The position numbers were made by a program, and so were the translations under genes. The notes beneath the pieces were generated by a model. The model had not been told where the DNA came from. It did not search any database and saw nothing but the letters and a program-made list of their open reading frames with translations. From Amphibacillus marinus (lineage in GTDB: Bacteria; Bacillota; Bacilli; Bacillales; Amphibacillaceae), in the NCBI RefSeq assembly GCF_900110345.1, contig NZ_FODJ01000008.1:62001-126000 (forward strand): a stretch of DNA of 64,000 nucleotides. Reading direction: 5' to 3'. Below, piece by piece: positions 55,546 through 64,000 of this stretch. Every line of letters begins with the position of its first letter. Within the stretch, counting starts at the first letter, position 1.

Positions 55546-56894
55546 TTCGAAGTCTATATTGGAAATTTGTTGTTACCTTTATTACGGGTGTAGTTGGAAG
55601 TCTTCTTGCTACCTATTTTATAATATCTGTTTTTTTTCAAGATGAATGGTTCTTTCGTTCAGAATTAGAACGATCGACTGATCATGTAGTTGAGTTGTTA
55701 GAATTAGTTGACACAGAAGACCGATCTCGGTTGCTAGCTTTACTCAACAATATTGGGACCAGCCCTGTTGTTCTAGATCAGGTAGGGGAGCATGTTGATG
55801 GGAATCGTGAGGCTACTTTTTTTAACGAGGACATGATCGTGCGTATGAATCAACTTCCGCAGTCAGAGATCATGCTTTTCGTACCGCAAGAGCAGAGCTT
55901 AGTCAGGGTGGTCGGCATTAATTTGGATAATGAGTTAATACTGTTTGTTAAAATTGATTTTAATAATGAATTTACCAGTTCCAGACGGTTAACGCTAAAT
56001 GCGCTATTTCTCGTTTTATTAATTGGTAGTACATTTATCATTCTTGTCTCAAAGTATTTTGTTTCAAGTATCCGCAAAGTAACCAATGCCGCTGAGCAAC
56101 TTGCTACTGGTGATTTTTCAGTTAGATTAACAACTGAAAGACAAGACGAAGTTGGTCGGTTAATGCACAGTTTTAATAAATTGGCCAAAGCTTTGGCCAA
56201 TATGGATGAAGTACGGGAAACGTTTGTGAGTAATGTTTCTCATGAAATGCAGTCTCCACTGACTTCTATTAAGGGATACGCACGAGCGATCCAAGATGGC
56301 ATGATTAACTATGACGATCAAACCGAATACTTAGCAATTATTTATCAAGAAGCAGATCGATTATCACGGTTATCCGATAACTTGTTGAGAATGGCATCGC
56401 TAGACTCAGAAAAGCACCCATATCGTCCAGAATGGTATCGGTTAGATGAACAGATTAGACGCGTTGTTTTATCAACTGAGCCATTATGGAAGGAAAAGGA
56501 CATTACCATTGAATTAGATTTAAATTTAGAAAAAATTATGGCCGATCAGGACTTAATGGAACAGGTTTGGTTAAACCTATTAGTAAATGCTGTTAAGTAC
56601 AATCGTGAGCAAGGGAGTGTCCATATATCAACTTATATGGAAGGTGATCATCACGTTGTTAGAGTCAATGATACAGGTATTGGAATACCAGAGCCAGCCA
56701 TTCCTTATTTATTTGATCGTTTCTATAAGGTTGACCAGGCCAGATCAGCAACGAATTCTGGAAGTGGGCTAGGGCTTTCCATTGTCAAAAAAATCATCTT
56801 GCTCCATCGAGGTTCCATTGATGTTGTTAGTAAGCTGGATGTAGGTACAACTTTCTTCATTCGTATTCCAATTAATCAAAAAAAGTCAAACTAG
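55542..56894 (+). CDS. hssS: HssS-like heme-sensor histidine kinase
   Basis: A 450-aa kinase with two membrane helices flanking an extracytoplasmic loop (about residues 35-145), a HAMP segment (SSIRKVTNAAEQLATGDFSVRLTTERQDEVGRLMHSFNKLA), the HisKA box SNVSHEMQSPLTSIKGYARA with H234, the N-box LLVNAVKYNR and G-boxes DTGIGIP and GSGLGLSI. HssS has the same architecture. The ATGA overlap with hssR shows a two-gene operon. The signal may be heme, inferred from the Hrt-type exporter and direct repeat. Confidence 0.82.
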   Translation: MIRSLYWKFVVTFITGVVGSLLATYFIISVFFQDEWFFRSELERSTDHVVELLELVDTEDRSRLLALLNNIGTSPVVLDQVGEHVDGNREATFFNEDMIVRMNQLPQSEIMLFVPQEQSLVRVVGINLDNELILFVKIDFNNEFTSSRRLTLNALFLVLLIGSTFIILVSKYFVSSIRKVTNAAEQLATGDFSVRLTTERQDEVGRLMHSFNKLAKALANMDEVRETFVSNVSHEMQSPLTSIKGYARAIQDGMINYDDQTEYLAIIYQEADRLSRLSDNLLRMASLDSEKHPYRPEWYRLDEQIRRVVLSTEPLWKEKDITIELDLNLEKIMADQDLMEQVWLNLLVNAVKYNREQGSVHISTYMEGDHHVVRVNDTGIGIPEPAIPYLFDRFYKVDQARSATNSGSGLGLSIVKKIILLHRGSIDVVSKLDVGTTFFIRIPINQKKSN

Positions 56895-56926
56895 TTCATA
56901 CTCAGTTCATATTCATCATTTATACT
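56894..56926 (+). promoter_or_regulatory. HssR-type direct repeat and promoter
   Basis: GTTCATACT-CA-GTTCATATT (56894-56913) matches the published Staphylococcus HssR target GTTCATATT-N2-GTTCATATT with one change. A TATACT -10 lies at 56921-56926, so the repeat covers the -35 region, as for an activated promoter. It drives the 53-aa/YugP pair. Confidence 0.78.
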
Positions 56927-56957
56927 ATAGACAAATGAATGAATAGAGGTGACTGAT

Positions 56958-57119
56958 TTGGCTAATTATGACTTGAATTTAAGTCTAGAGCGAGAAGGTA
57001 CAGGTTACTTAATTAAAACAGGCATGAAATCGTTAATGGAACGAATTGCAGCATCGTTAAGAGAAGAAGGGATAGATGCTGAGGTTTGTAAAAAAATAGA
57101 TAAAGGTAGTGGTGCATAA
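56958..57119 (+). CDS. 53-aa protein coupled to the zinc protease gene
   Basis: Starts at TTG 56958 behind AGAGGTG (about 7 nt spacing): MANYDLNLSLEREGTGYLIK, then a helical TGMKSLMERIAASLREEGIDAEVCKKI end. It resembles no family I know. Its TAATG stop overlaps the YugP-like start by one base, so translation is probably coupled. The HssR-type repeat suggests heme-responsive expression of both. Confidence 0.6.
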   Translation: MANYDLNLSLEREGTGYLIKTGMKSLMERIAASLREEGIDAEVCKKIDKGSGA

Positions 57120-57817
57120 TGTTTTATTCATATGGATTTTACCCTGGAATGGATATTTTAATTTTAGTTGCCTTTTTAGTTGCAATGTGGGCGCAATCAA
57201 AGGTAAGGAATAATTTTTATAAATATTCCCGCGTCCAAGCAAGTGCCCAAGTTACTGGCTTGCAGGTAGCTCGTCGTATTTTAGATCAGCATGGCCTATA
57301 TGATGTCGCAATTGAACGCTCAGGTCGTGGTGATTTATCCGATCATTATGATCCACGTAGTAAAACAGTTCGACTATCAGGACCGGTTTACAGTGGTTCA
57401 TCGGTTTCTTCACTGGCGATTGCTGCACACGAAGTTGGACACGCTATTCAGCACGCCAATGGTTATGCTATGTTAAAATTCCGTACTGCGCTATTCCCTG
57501 CGGCTAATATTGGCTCTCGGATGGGACCATGGCTACTGCTGTTAGGCTTTATTATGGCATATCCGCCGCTAGTAGGCGTTGGGGTTGGTTTGTTTGCTGC
57601 AGCTGTTCTTTTTCAGCTTGTTACTTTACCAGTGGAGTACGATGCAAGCCGCCGCGCTAAACACGATCTCCTGAGCTTAGGTCTTGTAACCGGACAAGAG
57701 CAACGAGGCGTCGCTAACGTGTTGAATGCTGCTGCTCTAACTTACGTAGCAAGTACGCTAATTGCTGTTCTGCAATTATTAAAATTTGTAATGATTTTTG
57801 CAGGCCGCCGTCGTTAA
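57119..57817 (+). CDS. YugP-like neutral zinc metallopeptidase
   Basis: A 232-aa membrane protease of the YugP/Zn_protease_2 type. The zinc site is AIAAHEVGHAIQHANG (H104, E105, H108), with membrane helices at the N-terminus (MDILILVAFLVAMWA), in the centre (PWLLLLGFIMAYPPLVGVGVGLFAAAVLF) and at the end. The VEYDASRRA motif after the helices is typical. Family substrates are unknown. It sits between hssRS and hrtBA and has an HssR-type box upstream, so it may act during heme stress. Confidence 0.88.
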   Translation: MFYSYGFYPGMDILILVAFLVAMWAQSKVRNNFYKYSRVQASAQVTGLQVARRILDQHGLYDVAIERSGRGDLSDHYDPRSKTVRLSGPVYSGSSVSSLAIAAHEVGHAIQHANGYAMLKFRTALFPAANIGSRMGPWLLLLGFIMAYPPLVGVGVGLFAAAVLFQLVTLPVEYDASRRAKHDLLSLGLVTGQEQRGVANVLNAAALTYVASTLIAVLQLLKFVMIFAGRRR

Positions 57818-57841
57818 TAAGGAAAATATTTCAATAAAAAG

Positions 57842-57890
57842 CATCTGACAAAATCGTAATTAAGGTTACGACATGTTCAGGTGTTTTTTT
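57842..57890 (+). terminator. terminator after the YugP gene
   Basis: An imperfect hairpin, CATCTGA with TCAGGTG around CGTAA with TTACG, followed by seven T. Confidence 0.68.
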
Positions 57891-57994
57891 CTTAAAGATT
57901 AATTTAATGTGACAATTGGTTAGCTTAGTCGGTTCTCAATTGAATTTAACATACTTAAAGGTTAGAATTATTTACAAAGAGGAGGGGACGTATT

Positions 57995-59086
57995 TTGTTT
58001 GCATTAGCAATAAAAGAAATTCGTTTTTTTAAGTTAAAGTATAGCTTGATCGGTTTTATTCTTTTTCTACTTGCTTCTCTCGTTTTTATCGTCAGCGGCT
58101 TAGCTGGAGGTCTATCATTAAACAATGTTGCGATGCTAGAAAATAGCCATGCAAATCATTTCTTTCTTTCTGAGGATGCGGAAAATCGATTAGATCAATC
58201 TGGTTACATCGTTGATGATCTACTTGAGGCATTGCCTCGTGAAGGTGGGTGGGAGCCGTTCTTAATTCAGAATTATCGGTTGGACGCTGATTCAAGTGAG
58301 ACAAAGCTTGCTGTTACCATGATGCCAGTTGATCCGAATAGCTTTCTTTATCCTGGTGTAATTGAAGGTACTGACTTATCGGATAGTGAAGCTATTGAAA
58401 TTGTAGTTGATCAATCAATGAAAGTGGATGGTGTTACCATTGGTGACACTTTATATGAGGAAGACAATGATCTTTCCTTTGAAGTAATTGGTTTTACTGA
58501 AGGCCAGACTTATCGACATGCGCCAGTAGCTTATTTAGCTGAGACAGCATTTTATAGTTTAGAGTTAACACCCCATACCGTAGCAAATGCAATTGTGATT
58601 GAAACTGAAGAGACTGTATTACAAGCTGCAATTACCGGGGCTTTTGATGAAGGCGTTTGGGTAGGGAAAGCGGATGTTATAGATGGTGTTCCAGGACACT
58701 CGTCAGAGCAAATGTCATTAAATATGATGATTTTCTTTCTTATTGTCATTGCGGTTTTTGTTTTGGCAGCTTTCTTCTACATTCTAACCATTCAAAAGCT
58801 TAATCAATTCGGGGTGCTAAAGGCATTGGGAGCAAGCAATCAATTCCTAATTGGCGCAACACTTCTTCAGGTACTAACCTTGACAACTGTTAGCCTAATC
58901 CTTGCAATTGGGTTTACTTACTTCATTACCACCATCTTACCAGAGGGGATGCCCTTTGACTTTAATAGCGGCTTACTTGTGCAATATTCAGTCACGATGC
59001 TTGCTGTCTCGTTAATAGGAGCTTTGTTATCAGCGATAAAGATTGTAAAGATTGATCCACAGCAAGCGATTGGGAGGGTTGAATAA
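57995..59086 (+). CDS. hrtB: HrtB-like heme exporter permease (FtsX fold)
   Basis: A 363-aa permease with a MacB-type layout: one N-terminal helix, a large extracytoplasmic domain (about residues 40-240) and three C-terminal helices. Similarity to Staphylococcus HrtB is strong at MFALAIKEIRFFKLKYSLI, FIVSGLAGGLSL, AFFYILTIQKLNQFGVLKALGAS and SLIGALLSAIKIVKIDPQQAIG. HrtAB exports heme to prevent toxicity. GAGGAGGGG precedes the start, read as TTG. The ATPase gene overlaps the stop. There is no HssR repeat immediately upstream. Confidence 0.84.
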   Translation: MFALAIKEIRFFKLKYSLIGFILFLLASLVFIVSGLAGGLSLNNVAMLENSHANHFFLSEDAENRLDQSGYIVDDLLEALPREGGWEPFLIQNYRLDADSSETKLAVTMMPVDPNSFLYPGVIEGTDLSDSEAIEIVVDQSMKVDGVTIGDTLYEEDNDLSFEVIGFTEGQTYRHAPVAYLAETAFYSLELTPHTVANAIVIETEETVLQAAITGAFDEGVWVGKADVIDGVPGHSSEQMSLNMMIFFLIVIAVFVLAAFFYILTIQKLNQFGVLKALGASNQFLIGATLLQVLTLTTVSLILAIGFTYFITTILPEGMPFDFNSGLLVQYSVTMLAVSLIGALLSAIKIVKIDPQQAIGRVE

Positions 59087-59766
59087 TGACAGCACCATTA
59101 ATTCTAGACAAGATTGTTAAAGGCTACCAAGACGGTAAAGAATATCAAGAAATATTGTCAAAAGTCTCATTATCAGTTGAAAAGGGTCAAACAACAGCTG
59201 TCATTGGGCCATCGGGTTCTGGGAAGAGTACGTTTTTATCTGTGGCTGGCGCCCTCCTCTCTCCAGATAGCGGAGCAGTTATCATTAATGGACAGTCAAT
59301 TGCTGGATTTTCGGCTAAACAATTGGCTAATATTCGCTTAAATCAAATTGGCTATATTTTTCAAGCGGCGAACTTAGTTCCTTATCTAACGGTAAAGGAG
59401 CAATTAAAACTAGTTATTGAAATGAATCGTAATTGGTCAAAGGATGCTCAATTGCGCGTAAAGGAAGCGCTCGGTGATGTTGGACTTGGAGAGCGACTCA
59501 ATGCATATCCACATCAATTATCCGGTGGCGAAAAACAACGTGTTGCCATCGCGAGAGCTTTTATGAATGACCCTGATATTATTTTAGCAGATGAACCAAC
59601 TGCAAACCTAGATCAAGCTAGAAGTCATGAAATTGTCAGACTTATTGCTAAAGAAGCCAAGGAGAAGAATAAGGCGGCAATATTAGTCACTCATGATGAG
59701 AAGCTATTAGAATATTGCTCAGTTGTATATACAATTGAAGCAGGTGAGTTAGTGAAAAGAACGTAG
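59086..59766 (+). CDS. hrtA: HrtA-like heme exporter ATPase
   Basis: A 226-aa ABC ATPase. Walker A is GPSGSGKST (near residue 41), the signature is LSGGEKQRVAIARAF, and Walker B with D-loop is IILADEPTANLDQ. Size and pairing with a one-plus-three-helix permease identify a MacB/LolD-type exporter. It overlaps hrtB by one base (ATAATG), so translation is coupled. A hairpin begins inside its last codons. Confidence 0.86.
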   Translation: MTAPLILDKIVKGYQDGKEYQEILSKVSLSVEKGQTTAVIGPSGSGKSTFLSVAGALLSPDSGAVIINGQSIAGFSAKQLANIRLNQIGYIFQAANLVPYLTVKEQLKLVIEMNRNWSKDAQLRVKEALGDVGLGERLNAYPHQLSGGEKQRVAIARAFMNDPDIILADEPTANLDQARSHEIVRLIAKEAKEKNKAAILVTHDEKLLEYCSVVYTIEAGELVKRT

Positions 59767-59791
59767 AGGGATTCCCCCCTCTACGTTTTTG
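59760..59791 (+). terminator. terminator of hrtBA
   Basis: An 11-bp stem AACGTAGAGGG with CCCTCTACGTT followed by TTT, overlapping the stop codon of hrtA. Confidence 0.85.
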
Positions 59792-59928
59792 CATTTAAAT
59801 TAATGTTAATAAGCCGTTAAACTGCTTGTTATCGAGTGATTAATTAAAAAGTTTGGTGAAAACGTTCAATTATTTTAAATGCTGCCGATATAAGCTTTAA
59901 GGATAAAATGCAGAGGAGTTGGCATGAC

Positions 59929-60273
59929 ATGGATGTCAGTAGATTGTTTTCTGGAACGACTTTCACACCACAGGCTAGTGGAGATTATGTATCAGATGTC
60001 AGAGCTAAGATTCAACAATCAGGAACGAACATGGATCAGGCCCAGGTTGACCGTGTTCAAGTGGAGAGTATGGTAGAAGGCTTAAATGATTTCTTACAGC
60101 CAATAAATAGAACGATTCGGTTTGAATTGCATGATAAATTAGATCGCTATTATGTTAAAGTTGTCGATAGATTCACAGATGAAGTGATTCGCGAAGTCCC
60201 ACCAGAGCAAATGCTGGATATTTATGCGGCAATGGCTGAGTTTATGGGCTTGATCGTTGATGAGAGAATATAG
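59929..60273 (+). CDS. flaG: flagellar protein FlaG
   Basis: A 114-aa protein from ATG 59929, placed 11 nt after GAGGAG. A longer reading from 59908 would contain that site internally. The C-terminal RTIRFELHDKLDRYYVKVVDRFTDEVIREVPPEQMLDIYAAMAEFMGLIVDERI is the FlaG domain. FlaG influences filament length and lies next to fliD in most Bacillales. It is the first gene of a filament-cap operon. Confidence 0.93.
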   Translation: MDVSRLFSGTTFTPQASGDYVSDVRAKIQQSGTNMDQAQVDRVQVESMVEGLNDFLQPINRTIRFELHDKLDRYYVKVVDRFTDEVIREVPPEQMLDIYAAMAEFMGLIVDERI

Positions 60274-60287
60274 GGAGGGCATAAATA

Positions 60288-61826
60288 ATGGGTATGAGAA
60301 TTAGTGGATTTGCATCAGGAATGGATATTGAGGCAATGGTTCGCGATTTAATGACGGCAGAACGGATGCCATTAAATCGTATTCAACAAAATAAGACTAA
60401 AATTGAATGGCAACGTGATGCTTATCGCGAGTTAAATGTTAAACTTGCTGAGCTTGATAATTTAATGTTAGATATGCGTTTACAAAGCACATATATGGCA
60501 AAAAAAACGACATCTTCCAATAACGCAGTCACTGCGACGGCCAGTGCAAATGCATCAAATGGGAGTTATCGGATTTCAGTGGAGCAATTAGCGACAAATG
60601 CGATTAACGCCTCTAATGGTGGTATTTCCGCTGAAGGTCAAAAAATTGACCCACGCGCAAAACTATTTGATCAAATAGAGGAAGGTAAAATTAAAGGGTT
60701 CTTAAATAATGGTGAAGTAGAGTTTGATCGTACTCAACCGCAATTTTTAAAGTTTGAAACTTATGTTGAGGGAGAGATGCGAGAAGTTGAGATAGAAGTT
60801 ACAGAGCAGGACACCTTAAGCTCAGTGTTGAATAAAATTACTAATAAAGGCGTCGGTGTACGTGCTTTCTATGATGTTGAACAAGATCGTGTTATCATGG
60901 AACGTACCACTACTGGTCAGTTTAATCAAGTAGAAGGCGGTAAGGAGATAGAATTCGCAGATAACGGGTTTTTAGCGAATTTATTCTCTATGCAGTCAAG
61001 CAATGAGACTGGAGGAACCAATGCTCGCTTTACTTATAACGGAGTTGAATTAACCTCTAAAACAAATACAACCACCTTAAATGGAATCACCTTTACTTTT
61101 AATGATGAAACGTCAAGCACAAATGTTAGTGTAGTATCTGATACTGATCAAGTTTTAGCGAAAATCACTGAATTTGTTGATAAATACAATGAGCTCGTGG
61201 AAACCATTACAGGCAAGCTTAATGAACCAGCATATCGCAGTTTTCATCCGCTTTCAGAAGAAGAAATGCGAGATATGTCAGAACGAGAAATAGAAATGTG
61301 GGATGAGAAGGCAAGAAGTGGTTTGCTACGCCGAGATCCCGTCCTTAGCAATGCCTTAACCGAAATGCGAATGGCTTGGACCGGTATGGTGAAAAATGAT
61401 AGCCAATATAATCACTTTTCACAAATAGGAATAAATACGACAGCTAATTATCTAGATGGCGGTAAGCTAGCTATTGATGAAGGTAAGCTTCGAGAAGCTT
61501 TAGAAAATAATGTGGAGGATGTTTTCCGCATGTTTTCTAATAATGTCGATGGTGAGGGCAAGGGGATTTTTCACCGTTTAAATGATGCAGTTGATAAAAC
61601 AACAAAACAAATTACCGATCGTGCAGGCGGATCTAATAGTCAGCTTCACCAATACGCACTTGGCCGACAAATTAGAGGAATGGACTCAAGGATAGCTAAC
61701 TTTGAACGGCGCTTAGAGATGACCGAGAATCGTTATTGGCGTCAATTCACTGCGATGGAAAAAGCAATTCAGCAGTTCAATGACCAGTCTAATATGCTAT
61801 ACTCTTATTTCAACCAAGGTATGTAG
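60288..61826 (+). CDS. fliD: flagellar filament cap protein FliD
   Basis: A 512-aa cap protein (HAP2) that assembles at the filament tip. The N-terminal RISGFASGMDIEAMVRDLMTAERMPLNRI and the C-terminal coiled coil (RQIRGMDSRIANFERRLEMTENRYWRQFTAMEKAIQQFNDQSNML) are the FliD_N and FliD_C hallmarks. The middle is variable, as usual. GGGAGGG precedes the ATG. Length is about average for Bacillaceae. Exported by the flagellar type III apparatus. Confidence 0.95.
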   Translation: MGMRISGFASGMDIEAMVRDLMTAERMPLNRIQQNKTKIEWQRDAYRELNVKLAELDNLMLDMRLQSTYMAKKTTSSNNAVTATASANASNGSYRISVEQLATNAINASNGGISAEGQKIDPRAKLFDQIEEGKIKGFLNNGEVEFDRTQPQFLKFETYVEGEMREVEIEVTEQDTLSSVLNKITNKGVGVRAFYDVEQDRVIMERTTTGQFNQVEGGKEIEFADNGFLANLFSMQSSNETGGTNARFTYNGVELTSKTNTTTLNGITFTFNDETSSTNVSVVSDTDQVLAKITEFVDKYNELVETITGKLNEPAYRSFHPLSEEEMRDMSEREIEMWDEKARSGLLRRDPVLSNALTEMRMAWTGMVKNDSQYNHFSQIGINTTANYLDGGKLAIDEGKLREALENNVEDVFRMFSNNVDGEGKGIFHRLNDAVDKTTKQITDRAGGSNSQLHQYALGRQIRGMDSRIANFERRLEMTENRYWRQFTAMEKAIQQFNDQSNMLYSYFNQGM

Positions 61827-61857
61827 CAGGAGTTTATAGAAAGGATGACATTAAATC

Positions 61858-62259
61858 ATGAGTCAGCAGCACTACCAACAAGCATACAAGTCTAACTCAG
61901 TTAATACTGCATCTCCCGGTGAGTTAACGCTAATGCTCTATAATGGTTGTTTGAAATTTATCAAATATGCTAAAAAGGGAATTGAGGACGGTAATTTTCA
62001 AATGAAAAATACCAATATACAGAAAGCACAGAGTATCATTAATGAGCTAATTGTCACATTGGATCAAGGTGCCCCAATCGCAAAAGAAATGATGCCGTTG
62101 TATGATTATATTAATCGGCTTTTAATTAACGGTAATGTTAAGAACGATCTTGAAGCGTTAACAGAGGCATCTAATCTAGTGGCCGACTTCCGGGATACAT
62201 GGAAAGAAGTCGTCAAACAGACGCGCACCATGCAGTACTCTCAAGGAGTACAAGCATAA
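61858..62259 (+). CDS. fliS: flagellin chaperone FliS
   Basis: A 133-aa helical export chaperone that keeps flagellin monomeric. Key features are the YQQAYKSNSVNTASPGELTLMLYNGCLKFIK N-terminus and the acidic helical body with NDLEALTEASNLVADFRDTWKEV. AAAGGATG lies upstream. The TAATG stop overlaps the next start by one base. Confidence 0.94.
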   Translation: MSQQHYQQAYKSNSVNTASPGELTLMLYNGCLKFIKYAKKGIEDGNFQMKNTNIQKAQSIINELIVTLDQGAPIAKEMMPLYDYINRLLINGNVKNDLEALTEASNLVADFRDTWKEVVKQTRTMQYSQGVQA

Positions 62260-62612
62260 TGTCTGTGCTCGTGAAGTTGACCAATGTCACCGACCAACTG
62301 ACGCAATTACTTAATCAAATGGTAACAAGTCAAAATCGTGATGAGGTCATGGAATCTGTTCAAGCATTAATCGAGCAACGAGAATTACTGTTTAGAGAGT
62401 TAGTACCACCGTTTTCTGCTGAAGATATGGAGCTAGGTGAGCAACTGTTCCAAAAGGATCAAGCAATTCAACTGCGACTTAGTCATCTTTTCTTAGAGTT
62501 GAAAAATGAAATGAAAAGTACCCAAAAACAAAAATCCTCAAATAAACAATATTTAGATCCTTACCGTCAACTGTCAACAAATTATGGTTCGTATTGGGAT
62601 AAGAAAAATTAA
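62259..62612 (+). CDS. fliT: FliT-like flagellar chaperone
   Basis: A 117-aa helical protein starting at ATG 62259 (MSVLVKLTNVTDQLTQLLNQMV), translationally coupled to fliS. The position after fliS and the helical pattern with ALIEQRELLFREL fit FliT, which holds FliD before export. Sequence conservation in FliT is low, so position carries much of the evidence. An upstream in-frame reading from 62199 overlaps fliS and is unlikely. Confidence 0.82.
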   Translation: MSVLVKLTNVTDQLTQLLNQMVTSQNRDEVMESVQALIEQRELLFRELVPPFSAEDMELGEQLFQKDQAIQLRLSHLFLELKNEMKSTQKQKSSNKQYLDPYRQLSTNYGSYWDKKN

Positions 62613-62615
62613 TTA

Positions 62616-62657
62616 AGCTGCATTCCGACTTGTATGTCGCAATGCAGCTCTTTTTTT
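62616..62657. terminator. terminator of the flagellar operon
   Basis: AGCTGCATT pairs with AATGCAGCT, followed by CTTTTTTT. Confidence 0.85.
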
Positions 62658-62669
62658 AGCTTATAATAG

Positions 62670-63416
62670 TTACTGTTCATCATCAAGTAATTGTAGAAAC
62701 GTTTTTGTTTGCTTGTGGCTAGGGTTATCAAGTACTTGTTCTGGTGGGCCTTCCTCGACAATAAAGCCACCATCAATAAATAGCACCTTGTCGGCAACAC
62801 GACGGGCGAAGTTCATTTCATGGGTCACAATGACCATTGTCTGACCTTCCTTAGCTAAGCCCTCAATGACTTTTAGCACTTCGCGGACTAATTGTGGATC
62901 TAAAGCTGATGTCGGCTCATCAAATAGCATAATTGCTGGCTCCATCATTAGGGCACGCGCAATTGCAGCTCGCTGTTGTTGGCCGCCAGATAAGGAGTCC
63001 GGGTATTTATCTTTATGATCAATCATCCCGACTTTTTCTAGTAGCTGCTCACCTTGCTTAATTAATTTTGCTTTTGACTGCTTTTTAACAATTAAAGGTG
63101 CCTCAATAATATTCTCCATCACCGTTTTATGAGGAAAAAGGTGAAAGCCTTGAAAGACCATCCCAGAATACTTTCGTAAAGTAAGTAACTTATTCTTCTT
63201 AAATTTCCTTTCTGAAAAGGTTAGCTGATCATCACCCATCTTAATGGCCCCTGAATTCGGTATCTCCAATAGGTTTAGACACCTGAGTAAAGTCGTTTTA
63301 CCCGAACCTGATGGACCAATTAAGCATACAACCTCTCCTTTTTTTACAGAAAAATTAATAGATTCTAGAACGGTTGTATTATCAAAGGATTTTTTTAAGT
63401 TAATCACATCAATCAT
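62670..63416 (-). CDS. polar amino-acid ABC transporter ATPase
   Basis: A 248-aa ATPase. Walker A is GPSGSGKTTLLRCLN, the Q-loop is MVFQGFHLFPHKTVMENI, the signature is LSGGQQQRAAIARAL, and Walker B is IMLFDEPTSALDP. Lengths and the FHLFPH Q-loop fit the GlnQ/HisP/TcyN class. The substrate may be cystine or another polar amino acid. It is 13 bp behind the permease gene on the same strand. Confidence 0.9.
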   Translation of the reverse strand: MIDVINLKKSFDNTTVLESINFSVKKGEVVCLIGPSGSGKTTLLRCLNLLEIPNSGAIKMGDDQLTFSERKFKKNKLLTLRKYSGMVFQGFHLFPHKTVMENIIEAPLIVKKQSKAKLIKQGEQLLEKVGMIDHKDKYPDSLSGGQQQRAAIARALMMEPAIMLFDEPTSALDPQLVREVLKVIEGLAKEGQTMVIVTHEMNFARRVADKVLFIDGGFIVEEGPPEQVLDNPSHKQTKTFLQLLDDEQ

Positions 63417-63429
63417 GATATCTCCCCTT

Positions 63430-64000
63430 TTACCGTTGGTTTAAGTAGCGATTATAGCGCTTCTCAAGTCTTTGCTGGAAATAACCAATTATGATACAGA
63501 CAACCCAATAAATTAAGGCAGCTGCAATATACATGGTCATGCTTTCATAGGTCCGACCAGCGACAATTCTTGCCGAGTATAGAAGTTCATTGACCGTTAT
63601 GATTGAGGTCAACGATGTTCCTTTTACAATATCCATAAAAATACTAAACGTTGGCGGTAAGGCAATTCGTGTTGCTTGTGGGATAATAATTCGCCACATG
63701 GTTTCTGGAAACCCCATTTGCAAGGATTCAGCTGCTTCCCACTGACCTCGTGGAACGGAAAGAATGGCTGAGCGAATGACTTCTGCATTATAGGCTGCAA
63801 AATTTAAGCTTACCCCAACAATTCCAGCTACAATTGGATTATTAAATTGTACCCCAATTACCGGAAGTCCATAATAAAGAATGAAAATAAAGACAAGCAA
63901 TGGTGTACCGCGCATGAATGAGATAAACACTCTTGCAGGAAGGTGAAATATCCAATGTTTGGACATTCTCATAATGGCAATAACAAGACCAAGCAAAAGG
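63430..64000 (-). CDS. polar amino-acid ABC transporter permease, N-terminus cut by window
   Basis: The last 190 residues of a HisM/TcyM-type permease. The frame stays open through the window edge. The EAA-like loop is AAESLQMGFPETMWRIIIPQATRIALPP. SFMRGTPLLVFIFILYYGLP and AYNAEVIRSAILSVPRGQWEA are class signatures. Such proteins are about 220-240 aa, so about 30-50 residues are missing. A binding-protein gene is expected beyond the window. Confidence 0.9.
   Translation of the reverse strand, partial: LLLGLVIAIMRMSKHWIFHLPARVFISFMRGTPLLVFIFILYYGLPVIGVQFNNPIVAGIVGVSLNFAAYNAEVIRSAILSVPRGQWEAAESLQMGFPETMWRIIIPQATRIALPPTFSIFMDIVKGTSLTSIITVNELLYSARIVAGRTYESMTMYIAAALIYWVVCIIIGYFQQRLEKRYNRYLNQR

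Overview
The window looks like chromosome from a low-GC, endospore-forming, flagellated member of the Bacillaceae. This is inferred from gene order. The DegV, YitT, HAD and MIP18 (YitS-T-U-W-like) genes are followed by fabH-fabF, yjbA, trpS, yjbC-spx, mecA, coiA, pepF, the RoxS small RNA, spxH, a CYTH protein, relQ, nadK, an RluA-type pseudouridine synthase, prpE, fabI, cotO and cotZ. That matches the backbone around yjaX to cotZ in Bacillus subtilis. Spore coat genes, three sigma-K-like promoters, an Fnr with a C-terminal cysteine cluster and a flagellar block fit a motile facultative anaerobe. A genus such as Amphibacillus or Gracilibacillus is possible, but nothing here proves it.

Layout. 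0-12 kb: the end of asnB, DegV and YitT proteins, an unrecognised structured RNA, a ComP/ComA-like two-component pair without comQX, an intact ISL3-family insertion sequence, an Nfu_N protein, two copies of a degenerate repeat (family A), a HAD phosphatase, a MIP18 protein, fnr and uppP. 12-36 kb: the conserved core, with FapR boxes before fabH and fabI, a tryptophan T-box, RoxS, a third family A copy and two small ISL3-related MITEs that each keep an 8-bp target duplication. This part ends in a spore-coat cluster. 36-43 kb: a DUF421 protein, a GNAT enzyme, a GH43 enzyme convergent with a LacI regulator, paired SEDS genes (ftsW and rodA type), a lone tRNA-Val(GAC) and a small DUF6483-like gene.

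43-54 kb is the main accessory island. It holds a GH13 glucosidase, a divergent LacI regulator, a complete sugar ABC importer, two uncharacterised lipoproteins (182 and 650 aa), a GH130 phosphorylase-type enzyme and a DUF1861 protein. Palindromes of the form GTTACGTAAC precede both the GH13 gene and the importer operon and suggest one regulon. The layout suggests surface capture or cleavage of a glycan, import of oligosaccharides and intracellular phosphorolysis or hydrolysis, possibly of a beta-mannoside.

54-64 kb: a fourth family A copy, an HssRS-like two-component system and HrtBA-like heme exporter with a 53-aa gene and a YugP-like zinc protease between them, then flaG-fliD-fliS-fliT and the start of an amino-acid ABC importer cut by the window edge. 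An HssR-type direct repeat lies in front of the 53-aa/protease pair. The strongest leads for new biology are the 46-54 kb glycan locus, the HssR-type box before the protease, the unrecognised RNA at 2.5 kb, and the two non-autonomous repeat families.
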